Positions 25,284 to 32,965 of a DNA stretch of 42,344 nucleotides are shown here, in pieces. Every line of letters starts with the position of its first letter. Positions within the stretch are counted from its first letter, which is position 1. Location of the stretch: contig JAQWKF010000003.1 in assembly GCA_029247985.1 (NCBI GenBank), positions 1-42,344 on the forward strand, in the 5' to 3' direction. Below the pieces are notes generated by a model that did no database searches, was not told where the DNA came from, and saw only the letters and a list, made by a program, of their open reading frames with translations. Source of the DNA: Flavobacteriaceae bacterium (GTDB lineage: Bacteria > Bacteroidota > Bacteroidia > Flavobacteriales > Flavobacteriaceae). Position numbers and translations under genes: made by a program.

Positions 25284-27692
25284 ATGCAGATTTCTTTTAA
25301 CTGGTTACGAGATTTCATAAAAACCGATTTAAGTGCCTCAGAAGTAGGTGAAATACTAACCGATCTAGGTTTAGAAGTTGAGGGAATCAATCAATACCAA
25401 TCGATACAAGGTGGGCTTGAGGGCGTTGTCATTGGTAAAATATTGACTTGTGACAAACACCCCAATGCCGACAAACTTAAAATCACACAGGTTGATATAG
25501 GTGAGGCGGAGCATGTTCAAATTGTATGCGGAGCACCTAATGTAGCAGCTGGACAAACGGTTCCAGTAGCCACGATTGGCACAACACTTTACTCTGAAAA
25601 TGGGGAATCTTTCGTCATTAAAAAAAGTAAGATTAGAGGAGAACTTAGTCAAGGAATGATTTGTGCCGAAGACGAATTAGGTCTGGGCAAAAGTCACGAA
25701 GGTATTATGGTGCTTGAAAATCACCACAAGGCTGGCAAACCCTGTAAAGAAGTTTTTGAAATCGTAACCGATGAAATATTTGAAATCGGACTTACTCCTA
25801 ACCGATCGGATGCCATGAGTCATTATGGAGTGGCCAGAGATTTACGTGCAGCACTAGCCCAAAAAGAAGATACTACTACGCTTATTACGCCCTCCATAAG
25901 TTCGTTTCACACTGATAACTATAAAGGAGCTATCAAAATTGATGTACGTGACGCTGATGCCGCACCACGCTATTGTGGCTTACGCATAACAGGAGTTGAG
26001 GTAAAGCCTTCACCCGAGCATATACAGCATCGCTTAAAGGCAATAGGATTGAAACCTATAAATAATATCGTTGATGCAACAAACTATGTCTTACATGAGA
26101 TGGGACAACCATTGCACGCTTTTGATGGGGCCAAAATAAGCAGTGGCGTGGTGCGCGTGCAAAAACTTAAAGAAGGAACTCCCTTTGTTACTTTAGACGG
26201 CGTTGAACGTAAATTAAGTAGCGAAGACTTGGTCATATGCAATGGCGATACACCTATGTGCTTAGCAGGTGTTTTTGGAGGTCTAGAATCTGGAGTAACA
26301 GAACAAACAACAGAAGTATTTTTAGAGAGCGCTTACTTTAATCCTGTCAGTATTAGAAAAACAGCAAAACGTCACGGGCTGAGCACAGATGCTTCGTTTC
26401 GTTATGAACGTGGAATTGATATCGAGTTAGTCAAATATAGCCTTAGGAGAGCAGCCATACTTATTCAAGAAGTTGCTGGAGGAGCTGTTAGTTCAGAAAT
26501 TATTGATGAGTACCCAATCAAGCATAAGCCCCACCAAGTTTTACTAAAGTATGACTACATTAATGGGCTTATAGGTCATGAAATTCCAAGAGAGAAAATC
26601 AAAAAAATCATTCAAGATTTAGATATTAAAATTGCCCATGTTACAGAAACCTCAGTTGGCTTAGAAGTTCCTACCTACCGTGCAGATGTACGAAGACCTG
26701 CCGATATTGTCGAAGAGATTTTAAGGGTGTACGGATACAATAATATCCCAACAGGAATCAAACTAAACAGCTCTATCCCTGACCTAACAAAAAACAATAC
26801 CAATCAACTGGAAACACGCATTTCCCAACAACTTGTCGCTCAGGGTTTTTATGAGATTTACAATAACTCCCTGACATCACCAAGGCACGATAGCAACCCC
26901 ACTGGCATGGTAGAAATACTCAACCCATTGAGTAGTGAATTATCTGTTATGCGTACCAACTTGATCTATGGAATGTTAGAGGCAGTGCAGTTCAATATTA
27001 ACCGACAGCAGCAAGACTTGCGTTTTTTTGAATTTGGAAACCAATATCACAAAACAGAAGAAGGAACTACTCAAGAAGCTACACTTGGCATAATGCTTAC
27101 CGGAAAACAATTGCAGAACAACTGGGTTATTTCAGCGTATAAATCAGATTTCTTCTACTTAAAGGGAATCGTCAATAGCTTATTAAATCGTTTAGGGCTC
27201 AACGTGAAAGAATCGCCTGAAGAAAATTCTAGTTTTAAAGAAAGCATAACATTGAGTGTAGGCAAAACTAAAATTGGCACTTATGGCTGGATTGATTTAA
27301 AAGGTTTTAATGACATTTCTATTGATCAAGATGTGTTTGCTTGTACATTAGATTTGGATGTGCTCACACAATTTGTAAAACAAACTGTTAAGGTCGAAAA
27401 GTTATCCAAGTTTCCATCGGTTCATCGAGACCTTGCCCTATTGGTAGACAAAAGCACTTCTTTTAAAGAATTATTTCAAATTGCAAAGAAAACAGAACGA
27501 CATCTACTCGAGGACATTGGGCTATTTGATGTGTTCACTGGGAAAGGAGTTCCTGAAGGAAAAAAATCCTATGCGCTAAATTTTACGTTACGCGATAAAG
27601 AGAAAACACTTACCGATAAATTGATTGATAAGACCATGCAAAAAATTGCAGACCAATACCACAAACAATTAGGTGCTGAGCTTCGAAAGTAA
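25284..27692 (+). CDS. pheT: Phenylalanine--tRNA ligase beta subunit
   Basis: The 802-residue protein is the large subunit of the alpha2-beta2 enzyme that charges tRNA-Phe. Domains in order: an N-terminal segment (FNWLRDFIKTDLSASEVGEIL), an EMAP/OB tRNA-binding domain (residues ~40-150, HPNADKLKITQVDIG), the B3/B4 editing domain (~210-385), the B5 domain (~405-475), the catalytic-like core, and the ferredoxin-fold anticodon-binding domain (last ~95 residues, FPSVHRDLALLVD). Length is normal. The alpha subunit pheS is not in the window, so the two genes are unlinked here, a common arrangement in Bacteroidetes. Confidence 0.97.
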   Translation: MQISFNWLRDFIKTDLSASEVGEILTDLGLEVEGINQYQSIQGGLEGVVIGKILTCDKHPNADKLKITQVDIGEAEHVQIVCGAPNVAAGQTVPVATIGTTLYSENGESFVIKKSKIRGELSQGMICAEDELGLGKSHEGIMVLENHHKAGKPCKEVFEIVTDEIFEIGLTPNRSDAMSHYGVARDLRAALAQKEDTTTLITPSISSFHTDNYKGAIKIDVRDADAAPRYCGLRITGVEVKPSPEHIQHRLKAIGLKPINNIVDATNYVLHEMGQPLHAFDGAKISSGVVRVQKLKEGTPFVTLDGVERKLSSEDLVICNGDTPMCLAGVFGGLESGVTEQTTEVFLESAYFNPVSIRKTAKRHGLSTDASFRYERGIDIELVKYSLRRAAILIQEVAGGAVSSEIIDEYPIKHKPHQVLLKYDYINGLIGHEIPREKIKKIIQDLDIKIAHVTETSVGLEVPTYRADVRRPADIVEEILRVYGYNNIPTGIKLNSSIPDLTKNNTNQLETRISQQLVAQGFYEIYNNSLTSPRHDSNPTGMVEILNPLSSELSVMRTNLIYGMLEAVQFNINRQQQDLRFFEFGNQYHKTEEGTTQEATLGIMLTGKQLQNNWVISAYKSDFFYLKGIVNSLLNRLGLNVKESPEENSSFKESITLSVGKTKIGTYGWIDLKGFNDISIDQDVFACTLDLDVLTQFVKQTVKVEKLSKFPSVHRDLALLVDKSTSFKELFQIAKKTERHLLEDIGLFDVFTGKGVPEGKKSYALNFTLRDKEKTLTDKLIDKTMQKIADQYHKQLGAELRK

Positions 27693-27696
27693 CATT

Positions 27697-27714
27697 GTTT
27701 AACGACTGTTAAAC
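27697..27714. promoter_or_regulatory. Operator-like palindrome GTTTAAC-N4-GTTAAAC
   Basis: A perfect 7-bp inverted repeat with a 4-base centre (GACT) lies one base upstream of the -33 TTTG of the next promoter. Its place suggests a repressor or activator site for the genes at 27769 and 28404. It has no T run, so a pheT terminator is less likely. Confidence 0.4.
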
Positions 27715-27715
27715 A

Positions 27716-27746
27716 TTTGATTGTATGATAGTTATGCGTATATTTG
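27716..27746 (+). promoter_or_regulatory. Complete Bacteroidetes promoter, TTTG-N19-TATATTTG
   Basis: TTTG at 27716-27719, a 19-base spacer and TATATTTG at 27739-27746 match the Bacteroidetes consensus TTTG/TAnnTTTG fully. It is the only promoter in the window where I find both elements at the usual distance. The ATG of the downstream gene is 22 bases after the box, leaving a short leader. Confidence 0.65.
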
Positions 27747-27768
27747 AACATTGCTAAAAAGAAATTCC

Positions 27769-28404
27769 ATGTTCACTCATACCGATATTTATAAAGAATT
27801 AAACAAAGCCAAAGCAGTTACTCAAGCTCCTTTAACCACATCAACTTTAAATAACTTTGATTTGGATAAAGTTGAATCCAATCGCATATTTCACATCAGT
27901 CAAATAAAGAAAACATGTATTGATTTCAGATTGCGTTTCTTGGATGCTACTTTGTTTAAAGGTGAATTTCCGCTAGAGGCAATATCGCAAATCAAATCCA
28001 TTGAGGCCACACATAACACCATCCTTTCTGATCTTAAAATCATGGCTCCTTCTAAGCTATTTAAATTAGAAAATGCCGACGATCCGCTGCTGTTTGCTCC
28101 TATGGGTAATGGATATTATTACCTAATCCACCAATGGGGCGATGACTTGCATCCCTTCCGCAAGGCTATGGTTTGGCCATTTAAGAATATTATAACTGCT
28201 TGTATTTCACTATTAGTGTTTAGCTTTTTTCTAAGCTTCTTTGTTCCTATGTCGTTATTTACACCCAATCCAACGACCCGTGACTTTATCATGATTTACT
28301 TCTTCATGTTCAAAGCGGTAGCTGCAATTGTAATTTATTATACATTTGCTAGAGGAAAGAACTTTAATAGAGCTATTTGGAATAGTAAATACTACAACAG
28401 CTGA
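27769..28404 (+). CDS. Conserved protein with two C-terminal membrane helices
   Basis: The 211-residue protein has a soluble N-terminal part (1-130) that includes MGNGYYYLIHQWGDDLHP, then two membrane helices at about 141-165 and 178-195, and a short basic tail. I do not recognise a named family. The start at 27769 is preferred to a TTG at 27751 because the latter lies only 4 bases after the promoter box and adds six unremarkable residues. The stop overlaps the next start as TGATG, so it forms an operon with the DUF2007 protein. An operator-like palindrome upstream suggests regulated expression. Confidence 0.75.
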   Translation: MFTHTDIYKELNKAKAVTQAPLTTSTLNNFDLDKVESNRIFHISQIKKTCIDFRLRFLDATLFKGEFPLEAISQIKSIEATHNTILSDLKIMAPSKLFKLENADDPLLFAPMGNGYYYLIHQWGDDLHPFRKAMVWPFKNIITACISLLVFSFFLSFFVPMSLFTPNPTTRDFIMIYFFMFKAVAAIVIYYTFARGKNFNRAIWNSKYYNS

Positions 28405-28607
28405 TGAACGATTCGTTTACCCTTCTATGTGCAAGCAATGTTATCGAAACACAACGGGTAAAAGCGCTTTTGGAAGAACACAATATATTCCCCATTATCA
28501 AAGACGAAAGTGAGTCTGCTCGCTTGGCTGGATTTGGCGCTGCATCCATGATGCAACAGGTTTGGGTTGCCAATTCTGATCTCGAAAAAGCAAAAAGCCT
28601 TATCTAG
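28404..28607 (+). CDS. DUF2007-family small protein (putative signal-transducing domain)
   Basis: The 67-residue protein is a complete DUF2007 domain: FTLLCASNVIETQRVKALLE (strand then helix), HNIFPIIKDESE (second strand) and VWVANSDLEKAKSLI (final strand and helix), a ferredoxin-like fold resembling PII-type signalling proteins. No function is established for the family. It is translationally coupled to the two-helix membrane protein (shared bases of TGATG), so the two may act together. Its TAG overlaps the convergent ABC-F stop as CTAG. Confidence 0.85.
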   Translation: MNDSFTLLCASNVIETQRVKALLEEHNIFPIIKDESESARLAGFGAASMMQQVWVANSDLEKAKSLI

Positions 28608-30226
28608 GCATACATCTTATCACGCAGCTCCTTAATTTTAGGATCAGCCATATACTCATCAAATGTCATATGACGATCAATAACCCCTTTTGGCGTTAAC
28701 TCAACTACCCTATTTCCAACAGACTGTGCAAATGCATGGTCGTGTGTGGTCAACAGTACTGTTCCTTTAAATTTAATAAGTGAATTGTTGAATGCGGTAA
28801 TGGATTCCAAGTCAAGGTGGTTTGTGGGCTCATCTAACATCAACACATTGGCGCGTACCATCATCATACGTGACAACATACAACGCACTTTTTCACCTCC
28901 AGAAAGGACTTTCGCAGATTTCAATGCCTCGTCCCCACTAAATAACATTTTACCCAAAAAGCCTCGTAAGAAAACTTCTTCCCGCTCTTCATCTGTTTTG
29001 GCGTATTGACGCAACCAATCTACAAGCGATTCTTCATCTTCAAAATATCTGGCGTTATCTAATGGCAAATAACTCTGGTTGGTGGTTACCCCCCATTGAA
29101 AGGAACCCGCAGTAGCTTGTTGATTGCCGTTTATGATTTCATAGAATGCTGTGGCAGCACGAGCATCCTTGCTGTAAACTACTACCTTATCACTTTTGGC
29201 AAGATTGATGTCTATTGCTGAAAAAAGCACTTTCCCATCTGCTTCAGCAGCAAGATTTTCTATGTTGAGAATTTGATCTCCAGCTTCGCGCTCTTGCTCA
29301 AATATAATGGCAGGATAACGTCTCGAAGACGGACGTATATCTTCAATATTGAGCTTATCAATCATTTTCTTTCTTGAAGTTGCTTGCTTCGACTTGGCGA
29401 CATTTGCACTAAAGCGTGCAATAAATTCTTCTAACTCCTTTTTCTTTTCTTCTGATTTTTTGTTCTGTTGTGCACGTTGCTTGGCTGCCAATTGACTCGA
29501 CTCATACCAAAAGGTATAATTACCAGAGTAGTGATTGATTTTTCCAAAGTCTACATCTGAAATGTGTGTACAAACGGCATCTAAAAAGTGACGGTCGTGT
29601 GATACCACTATAACGGTATTGTCATAATTCGCTAAAAAGTTTTCGAGCCATTGGATGGTTTCGTAGTCCAAGTCGTTTGTAGGCTCATCCATAATCAGCA
29701 CATCGGGGTTACCAAACAAAGCCTGAGCCAAAAGTACACGTACCTTTTGCTTTCCATCAAGATCTTTCATCAGCGTATAGTGTTGTGCTTCCGAAATATC
29801 TAGGTTAGACAACATGGCAGCAGCATCACTTTCAGCATTCCAGCCATTCATTTCTTCATACTTGATTTGAAGTTCCCCTACTCTATCGCTATCTGCATCA
29901 GAAAAATCAGGTTTAGCATAGAGATCGTCCATTTCTTTTTTTATGGCATAAAGCGGTTTATTCCCTCTAATAACTGTTTCCAAAACAGGAAAGTCATCGC
30001 ACGCAAAGTGATCTTGCTCCAATACCGACATACGCTTACCCGACTCCAGGTGAACATTTCCAGAATTAGGCTCCATTACACCCGTCAAAACCTTGAGAAA
30101 GGTAGATTTACCAGCACCATTAGCACCAATAATACCGTAGCAATTGCCATGATTGAAAGAAGTGTTTACTTCGTCAAAAAGAACGCGTTTGCCAAATTGA
30201 ACAGAAAGATTCGATACCGATAACAT
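28604..30226 (-). CDS. ABC-F family ATPase, YbiT-like
   Basis: The 540-residue soluble protein has two ABC modules joined by a charged linker (~240-310, rich in Lys and Glu). ABC-F proteins bind the ribosomal E site and act in translation control or ribosome protection. Module 1 has Walker A GANGAGKST and Walker B VLIMDEPTND but a signature reduced to LDGKQKV (about residues 156-162). Module 2 has signature LSGGEKVR and Walker B VLMLDEPTNHLD, but its Walker A is lost (SKDARAATA at residues 352-360). Thus one composite ATP site lacks its P-loop. I believe Bacteroidetes relatives share this, but cannot confirm. It has its own promoter and a TAG stop shared with DUF2007. Confidence 0.9.
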   Translation of the reverse strand: MLSVSNLSVQFGKRVLFDEVNTSFNHGNCYGIIGANGAGKSTFLKVLTGVMEPNSGNVHLESGKRMSVLEQDHFACDDFPVLETVIRGNKPLYAIKKEMDDLYAKPDFSDADSDRVGELQIKYEEMNGWNAESDAAAMLSNLDISEAQHYTLMKDLDGKQKVRVLLAQALFGNPDVLIMDEPTNDLDYETIQWLENFLANYDNTVIVVSHDRHFLDAVCTHISDVDFGKINHYSGNYTFWYESSQLAAKQRAQQNKKSEEKKKELEEFIARFSANVAKSKQATSRKKMIDKLNIEDIRPSSRRYPAIIFEQEREAGDQILNIENLAAEADGKVLFSAIDINLAKSDKVVVYSKDARAATAFYEIINGNQQATAGSFQWGVTTNQSYLPLDNARYFEDEESLVDWLRQYAKTDEEREEVFLRGFLGKMLFSGDEALKSAKVLSGGEKVRCMLSRMMMVRANVLMLDEPTNHLDLESITAFNNSLIKFKGTVLLTTHDHAFAQSVGNRVVELTPKGVIDRHMTFDEYMADPKIKELRDKMYA

Positions 30227-30237
30227 AGATTAGTTTT

Positions 30238-30278
30238 TTGCAAAAATAGAAAAGCCCACAGAAATACTGCGAGCTTTT
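30238..30278 (-). terminator. Rho-independent terminator after transaldolase
   Basis: On the minus strand a 12-bp stem AAAAGCTCGCAG/CTGTGGGCTTTT (two G-T pairs; 30267-30278 and 30250-30261) with loop TATTT is followed by CTATTTTTG. It lies 20 bases after the transaldolase stop. Confidence 0.75.
30241..30248 (-). promoter_or_regulatory. -7 promoter box TATTTTTG for the ABC-F gene
   Basis: Exact TAnnTTTG match on the minus strand, 14 bases before the ATG at 30226. It overlaps the T-rich tail of the transaldolase terminator. Confidence 0.45.
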
Positions 30279-30297
30279 AAATATGATTGTGTTTGTT

Positions 30298-30951
30298 TTA
30301 GTTCCCCTTCTTGTAGTCAGCTAAAAATTTAGCCAAACCAATATCGGTTAACGGATGCTTTGCCAAACCAGCAATGGCACTCAACGGACCTGTCATAACA
30401 TCGGCACCGATATGTGCACAGTCAATAACGTGCATGGTGTGACGCACAGAGGCGGCTAAGATTTCTGTAGTAAATGAATAGTTGTCGTAAATATTTCTAA
30501 TGTCTTCAATCAACTGAAGCCCATCAGTAGAAACATCATCTAAACGACCTATAAAAGGCGAAACATACGTGGCACCGGCTTTTGCTGCAAGCAATGCCTG
30601 ACCCGTTGAAAAGACTAGGGTACAGTTTGTCTTGATGCCTTTGTCTGAAAAATACTTGATGGCCTTAATACCTTCTAATATCATGGGTATTTTAACTACA
30701 ATTTGCGGATGAAGTGCCGCAAGGGCCTCACCTTCTGTAATCATTCCCTCATAGTCAGTTGCGATAACTTCAGCAGAAACATCCCCTTCTACGATTTCAC
30801 AAATGGCTTTGTAATGGGCTATGATATTATCTTGTCCCGTAATTCCTTCTTTGGCCATCAAAGATGGATTGGTTGTAACCCCGTCTAAAATGCCAAGGGA
30901 TTGTGCTTCTTTGATTTGATCTAAATTGGCAGTATCGATAAAAAATTTCAT
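30298..30951 (-). CDS. tal: Transaldolase, small TalC/FSA-type
   Basis: The 217-residue protein belongs to the short transaldolase/fructose-6-phosphate aldolase subfamily. It has the start MKFFIDTANLDQIKEA with D6, the VTTNPSL strand with T26 and N28, and the Schiff-base Lys K87 in IVVKIPM. In the pentose phosphate pathway it moves a dihydroxyacetone unit between sugar phosphates; some close relatives act only as aldolases, and sequence alone cannot fully separate them. It starts 4 bases after the SDR stop, in the same operon, and ends in a clear terminator. Confidence 0.93.
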   Translation of the reverse strand: MKFFIDTANLDQIKEAQSLGILDGVTTNPSLMAKEGITGQDNIIAHYKAICEIVEGDVSAEVIATDYEGMITEGEALAALHPQIVVKIPMILEGIKAIKYFSDKGIKTNCTLVFSTGQALLAAKAGATYVSPFIGRLDDVSTDGLQLIEDIRNIYDNYSFTTEILAASVRHTMHVIDCAHIGADVMTGPLSAIAGLAKHPLTDIGLAKFLADYKKGN

Positions 30952-30955
30952 GTGT

Positions 30956-31768
30956 TTAATTTAAATTATAAAAGGATGCTATAAGGTTTTCATAAGCTCG
31001 TTGGGGCAACAAAAACTTAATTATTGGCGAAAGTACTTCTAAAAATGGACCTACGCTGTAATGTGGCTTTAATTTCTTTTTATTTAATAGTTTTTCAATT
31101 TTTATAGCCACACTAATCGGCGGAAGTCCCTTATTGACATGACTGTCCATGTCTGCTAGTGAAGCCTTGTATTGTGTATAATACATGGAATCCTCAGAGA
31201 GGGGGGCATAATACCGGTTTTCAGCAATGGCTGTTTTAATAGAGCCTGGAGATAATACGGTACACTGTATGGGTGTGTGGCGCAATTCTAAGCGTAAGCT
31301 TTCGCTAACGCGCATAAGTGCTGCTTTTGAGGCAGCATAAATACTCCGGAAAGGCAAACCATTATCTCCCGCAAGAGAAGCCACATTGATAATAACACCA
31401 GATTGCTGCTTGTGCATAAACGTTAATGTATGTTGCATAACACGTATTGGGCCATTTAAGTTTGTGTTCATAAGGCTGTCAACCGCCTTCAAATCCATTT
31501 CTTCCAAAGGACCAGCCATACCCATACCGGCATTGTTAATTAACACGTCTATTCGTGAAAACTGTCCAATTACAACATCAATTCCATCTTTTACAGAAGT
31601 GTTGTCCAACACGTCCATAGCTATTAAGGGAAATGGATGATTAGGGTATTTATCGGGGTTTCTACTTGTACCCACAACTTGATATTGTAATGAAGATAGG
31701 TATTGCCCTACTGAAAGACCTATTCCTGAAGAAGCACCTGTAATGAGAACAACGCGTGAATTTTTCAT
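30956..31768 (-). CDS. Short-chain dehydrogenase/reductase
   Basis: The 270-residue protein is a classical SDR with nucleotide motif TGASSGIG (residues 10-17), NNAG (78-81), catalytic S131 in INVASLAG, and the YAASK motif (Y144, K148). The first strand is followed by TSRNPDKY, where basic residues suggest NADP(H) preference. A C-terminal extension of about 60 residues (KPHYSVGPFLEVLSP) may touch the membrane. Substrate unknown. Its ATG follows directly on the T8 tract at the end of the SRP RNA gene, so it must be made by read-through or an internal promoter. It is co-transcribed with transaldolase. Confidence 0.88.
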   Translation of the reverse strand: MKNSRVVLITGASSGIGLSVGQYLSSLQYQVVGTSRNPDKYPNHPFPLIAMDVLDNTSVKDGIDVVIGQFSRIDVLINNAGMGMAGPLEEMDLKAVDSLMNTNLNGPIRVMQHTLTFMHKQQSGVIINVASLAGDNGLPFRSIYAASKAALMRVSESLRLELRHTPIQCTVLSPGSIKTAIAENRYYAPLSEDSMYYTQYKASLADMDSHVNKGLPPISVAIKIEKLLNKKKLKPHYSVGPFLEVLSPIIKFLLPQRAYENLIASFYNLN

Positions 31769-31776
31769 AAAAAAAA

Positions 31777-31870
31777 GGCAGGCTACCTACAGCACACCGC
31801 TACGACCACTTACCCTTGCTGCGTTTCCGCCCTGGGGGATTCAGCAGGAGCTGGTTGTGTAGAACCTGCC
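31777..31870 (-). ncRNA. ffs: Signal recognition particle RNA, small bacterial (4.5S) type
   Basis: The 94-base minus-strand RNA begins GGCAGGTTCTACA and ends TGTAGGTAGCCTGCC, so the ends pair as GGCAGG/CCTGCC and then TCTACA/TGTAGG. The apical part holds the conserved Ffh-binding domain with CAGGGCGGAAACGCAGCAAG, including the GGAA tetraloop and asymmetric loop. With Ffh it targets membrane and exported proteins. A TATATTTG promoter box ends 5 bases before the first base. A T8 run (31769-31776) follows the 3' end and runs straight into the SDR start codon. Confidence is high from primary sequence and closing helix. Confidence 0.95.
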
Positions 31871-31875
31871 CAATG

Positions 31876-31883
31876 CAAATATA
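31876..31883 (-). promoter_or_regulatory. ffs: -7 promoter box TATATTTG for the SRP RNA
   Basis: Exact TAnnTTTG match on the minus strand. Five bases separate it from the expected RNA 5' end, which gives an internal ruler for box-to-start distance in this genome. Confidence 0.65.
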
Positions 31884-31930
31884 CGGGCTTTGTGTATTTT
31901 ATTAGAGACAATATTCATATTTTTAAACAA

Positions 31931-31938
31931 TATATTTG
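31931..31938 (+). promoter_or_regulatory. -7 promoter box TATATTTG for the cyclotransferase gene
   Basis: Exact TAnnTTTG match, followed by TAAA and the ATG at 31943, a gap of 4 bases. Confidence 0.5.
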
Positions 31939-31942
31939 TAAA

Positions 31943-32965
31943 ATGAATCTTCGCTTATTAACCTTTCTGGCCCTTGCCCTACTTCTGCTTTCGGCTTGCT
32001 CATCGAAACAGTCGCTCCGCTACAAAATAACCACTACCTCTAGTGCTAAAAATCCAAGCATAGCGGACACCATCTTTTTATCGATTAAGCCAGCTGTTGA
32101 ACAACAGTCTATCAGTTTTTATCACGATGATGAGGTACTTCAAGTACCCTATATAATTCCGTCAAAAACAGGAGAGCAAACGGTAAAAGCAGTTATTGAA
32201 ACAGCTGATGGAAACAGCGAAATATCGAAAACCATTAGAGTGTTTGCGCCTAATAAACCTAAAGTGTTTGGGTATGAATTAATTCAAAGCTACCCACATG
32301 ATATTAACGCTTACACCCAAGGTTTGGAGTTTGTCAACGGTACATTGTTTGAAAGCACTGGTCAGTATGGCAATTCATCGTTGCGAAAAGTAAATTTTAA
32401 GACGGGAGAAGTCATTCAAAAACTACCTATCGACAAAGCTTATTTTGCAGAAGGCATCACCCATTTTGACGGTAATATCATCCAATTAACCTGGAAAAAG
32501 AAAGTAGGGTTTGTCTACAATTCCGATGATTTAACTCTAGAAAAATCGTTTTCATATACCAAAAGCCCTGAGGGTTGGGGACTGTGTAGCGACGGTAATT
32601 TTTTATACAAAACCGATGGCAGTCAAAAGCTTTGGAAGCTTGATCCCAATACTTTCGAAGAACTATCCAGTCAAGACATAGTTACTCACAACACTTTTCT
32701 CTCTAAAGTAAACGAACTTGAATATGCTAATGGTAAGATTTATGCCAACACCTATCAGTTTAATAAAGATGTGGTTGTTATTTTTGACCCAAATACAGGG
32801 ATTGTTTCTGGTGTTGTTGACTTTTCCGGACTCAAAAAAAAGGTTACCCAACACAATCAATTAGACGTATTTAACGGAATCGCCTATCACCCAGAGCGCA
32901 AGACTTTCTTTGTAACAGGAAAATACTGGGACAAACTATTTGAAGTAAAAATAATTGAAAAATAA
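31943..32965 (+). CDS. Glutaminyl-peptide cyclotransferase (plant-type beta-propeller), lipoprotein
   Basis: The 340-residue protein has a lipoprotein signal (MNLRLLTFLALALLLLSAC, C19), a short beta-sandwich-like segment (about 30-115), then a propeller domain matching the glutamine cyclotransferase family: PHDINAYTQGLEF, LFESTGQYGNSSLRKV, AEGITHFDGNIIQLTWK, EGWGLCSDG, KVNELEYANGKIYAN and VFNGIAYHPERKTFFVTGK. The family converts N-terminal Gln to pyroglutamate. It would act in the periplasm or at the outer membrane, perhaps capping exported proteins. The start at 31892 is rejected because the promoter box lies inside it. The next lipoprotein gene overlaps its end by 11 bases. Confidence 0.88.
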   Translation: MNLRLLTFLALALLLLSACSSKQSLRYKITTTSSAKNPSIADTIFLSIKPAVEQQSISFYHDDEVLQVPYIIPSKTGEQTVKAVIETADGNSEISKTIRVFAPNKPKVFGYELIQSYPHDINAYTQGLEFVNGTLFESTGQYGNSSLRKVNFKTGEVIQKLPIDKAYFAEGITHFDGNIIQLTWKKKVGFVYNSDDLTLEKSFSYTKSPEGWGLCSDGNFLYKTDGSQKLWKLDPNTFEELSSQDIVTHNTFLSKVNELEYANGKIYANTYQFNKDVVVIFDPNTGIVSGVVDFSGLKKKVTQHNQLDVFNGIAYHPERKTFFVTGKYWDKLFEVKIIEK

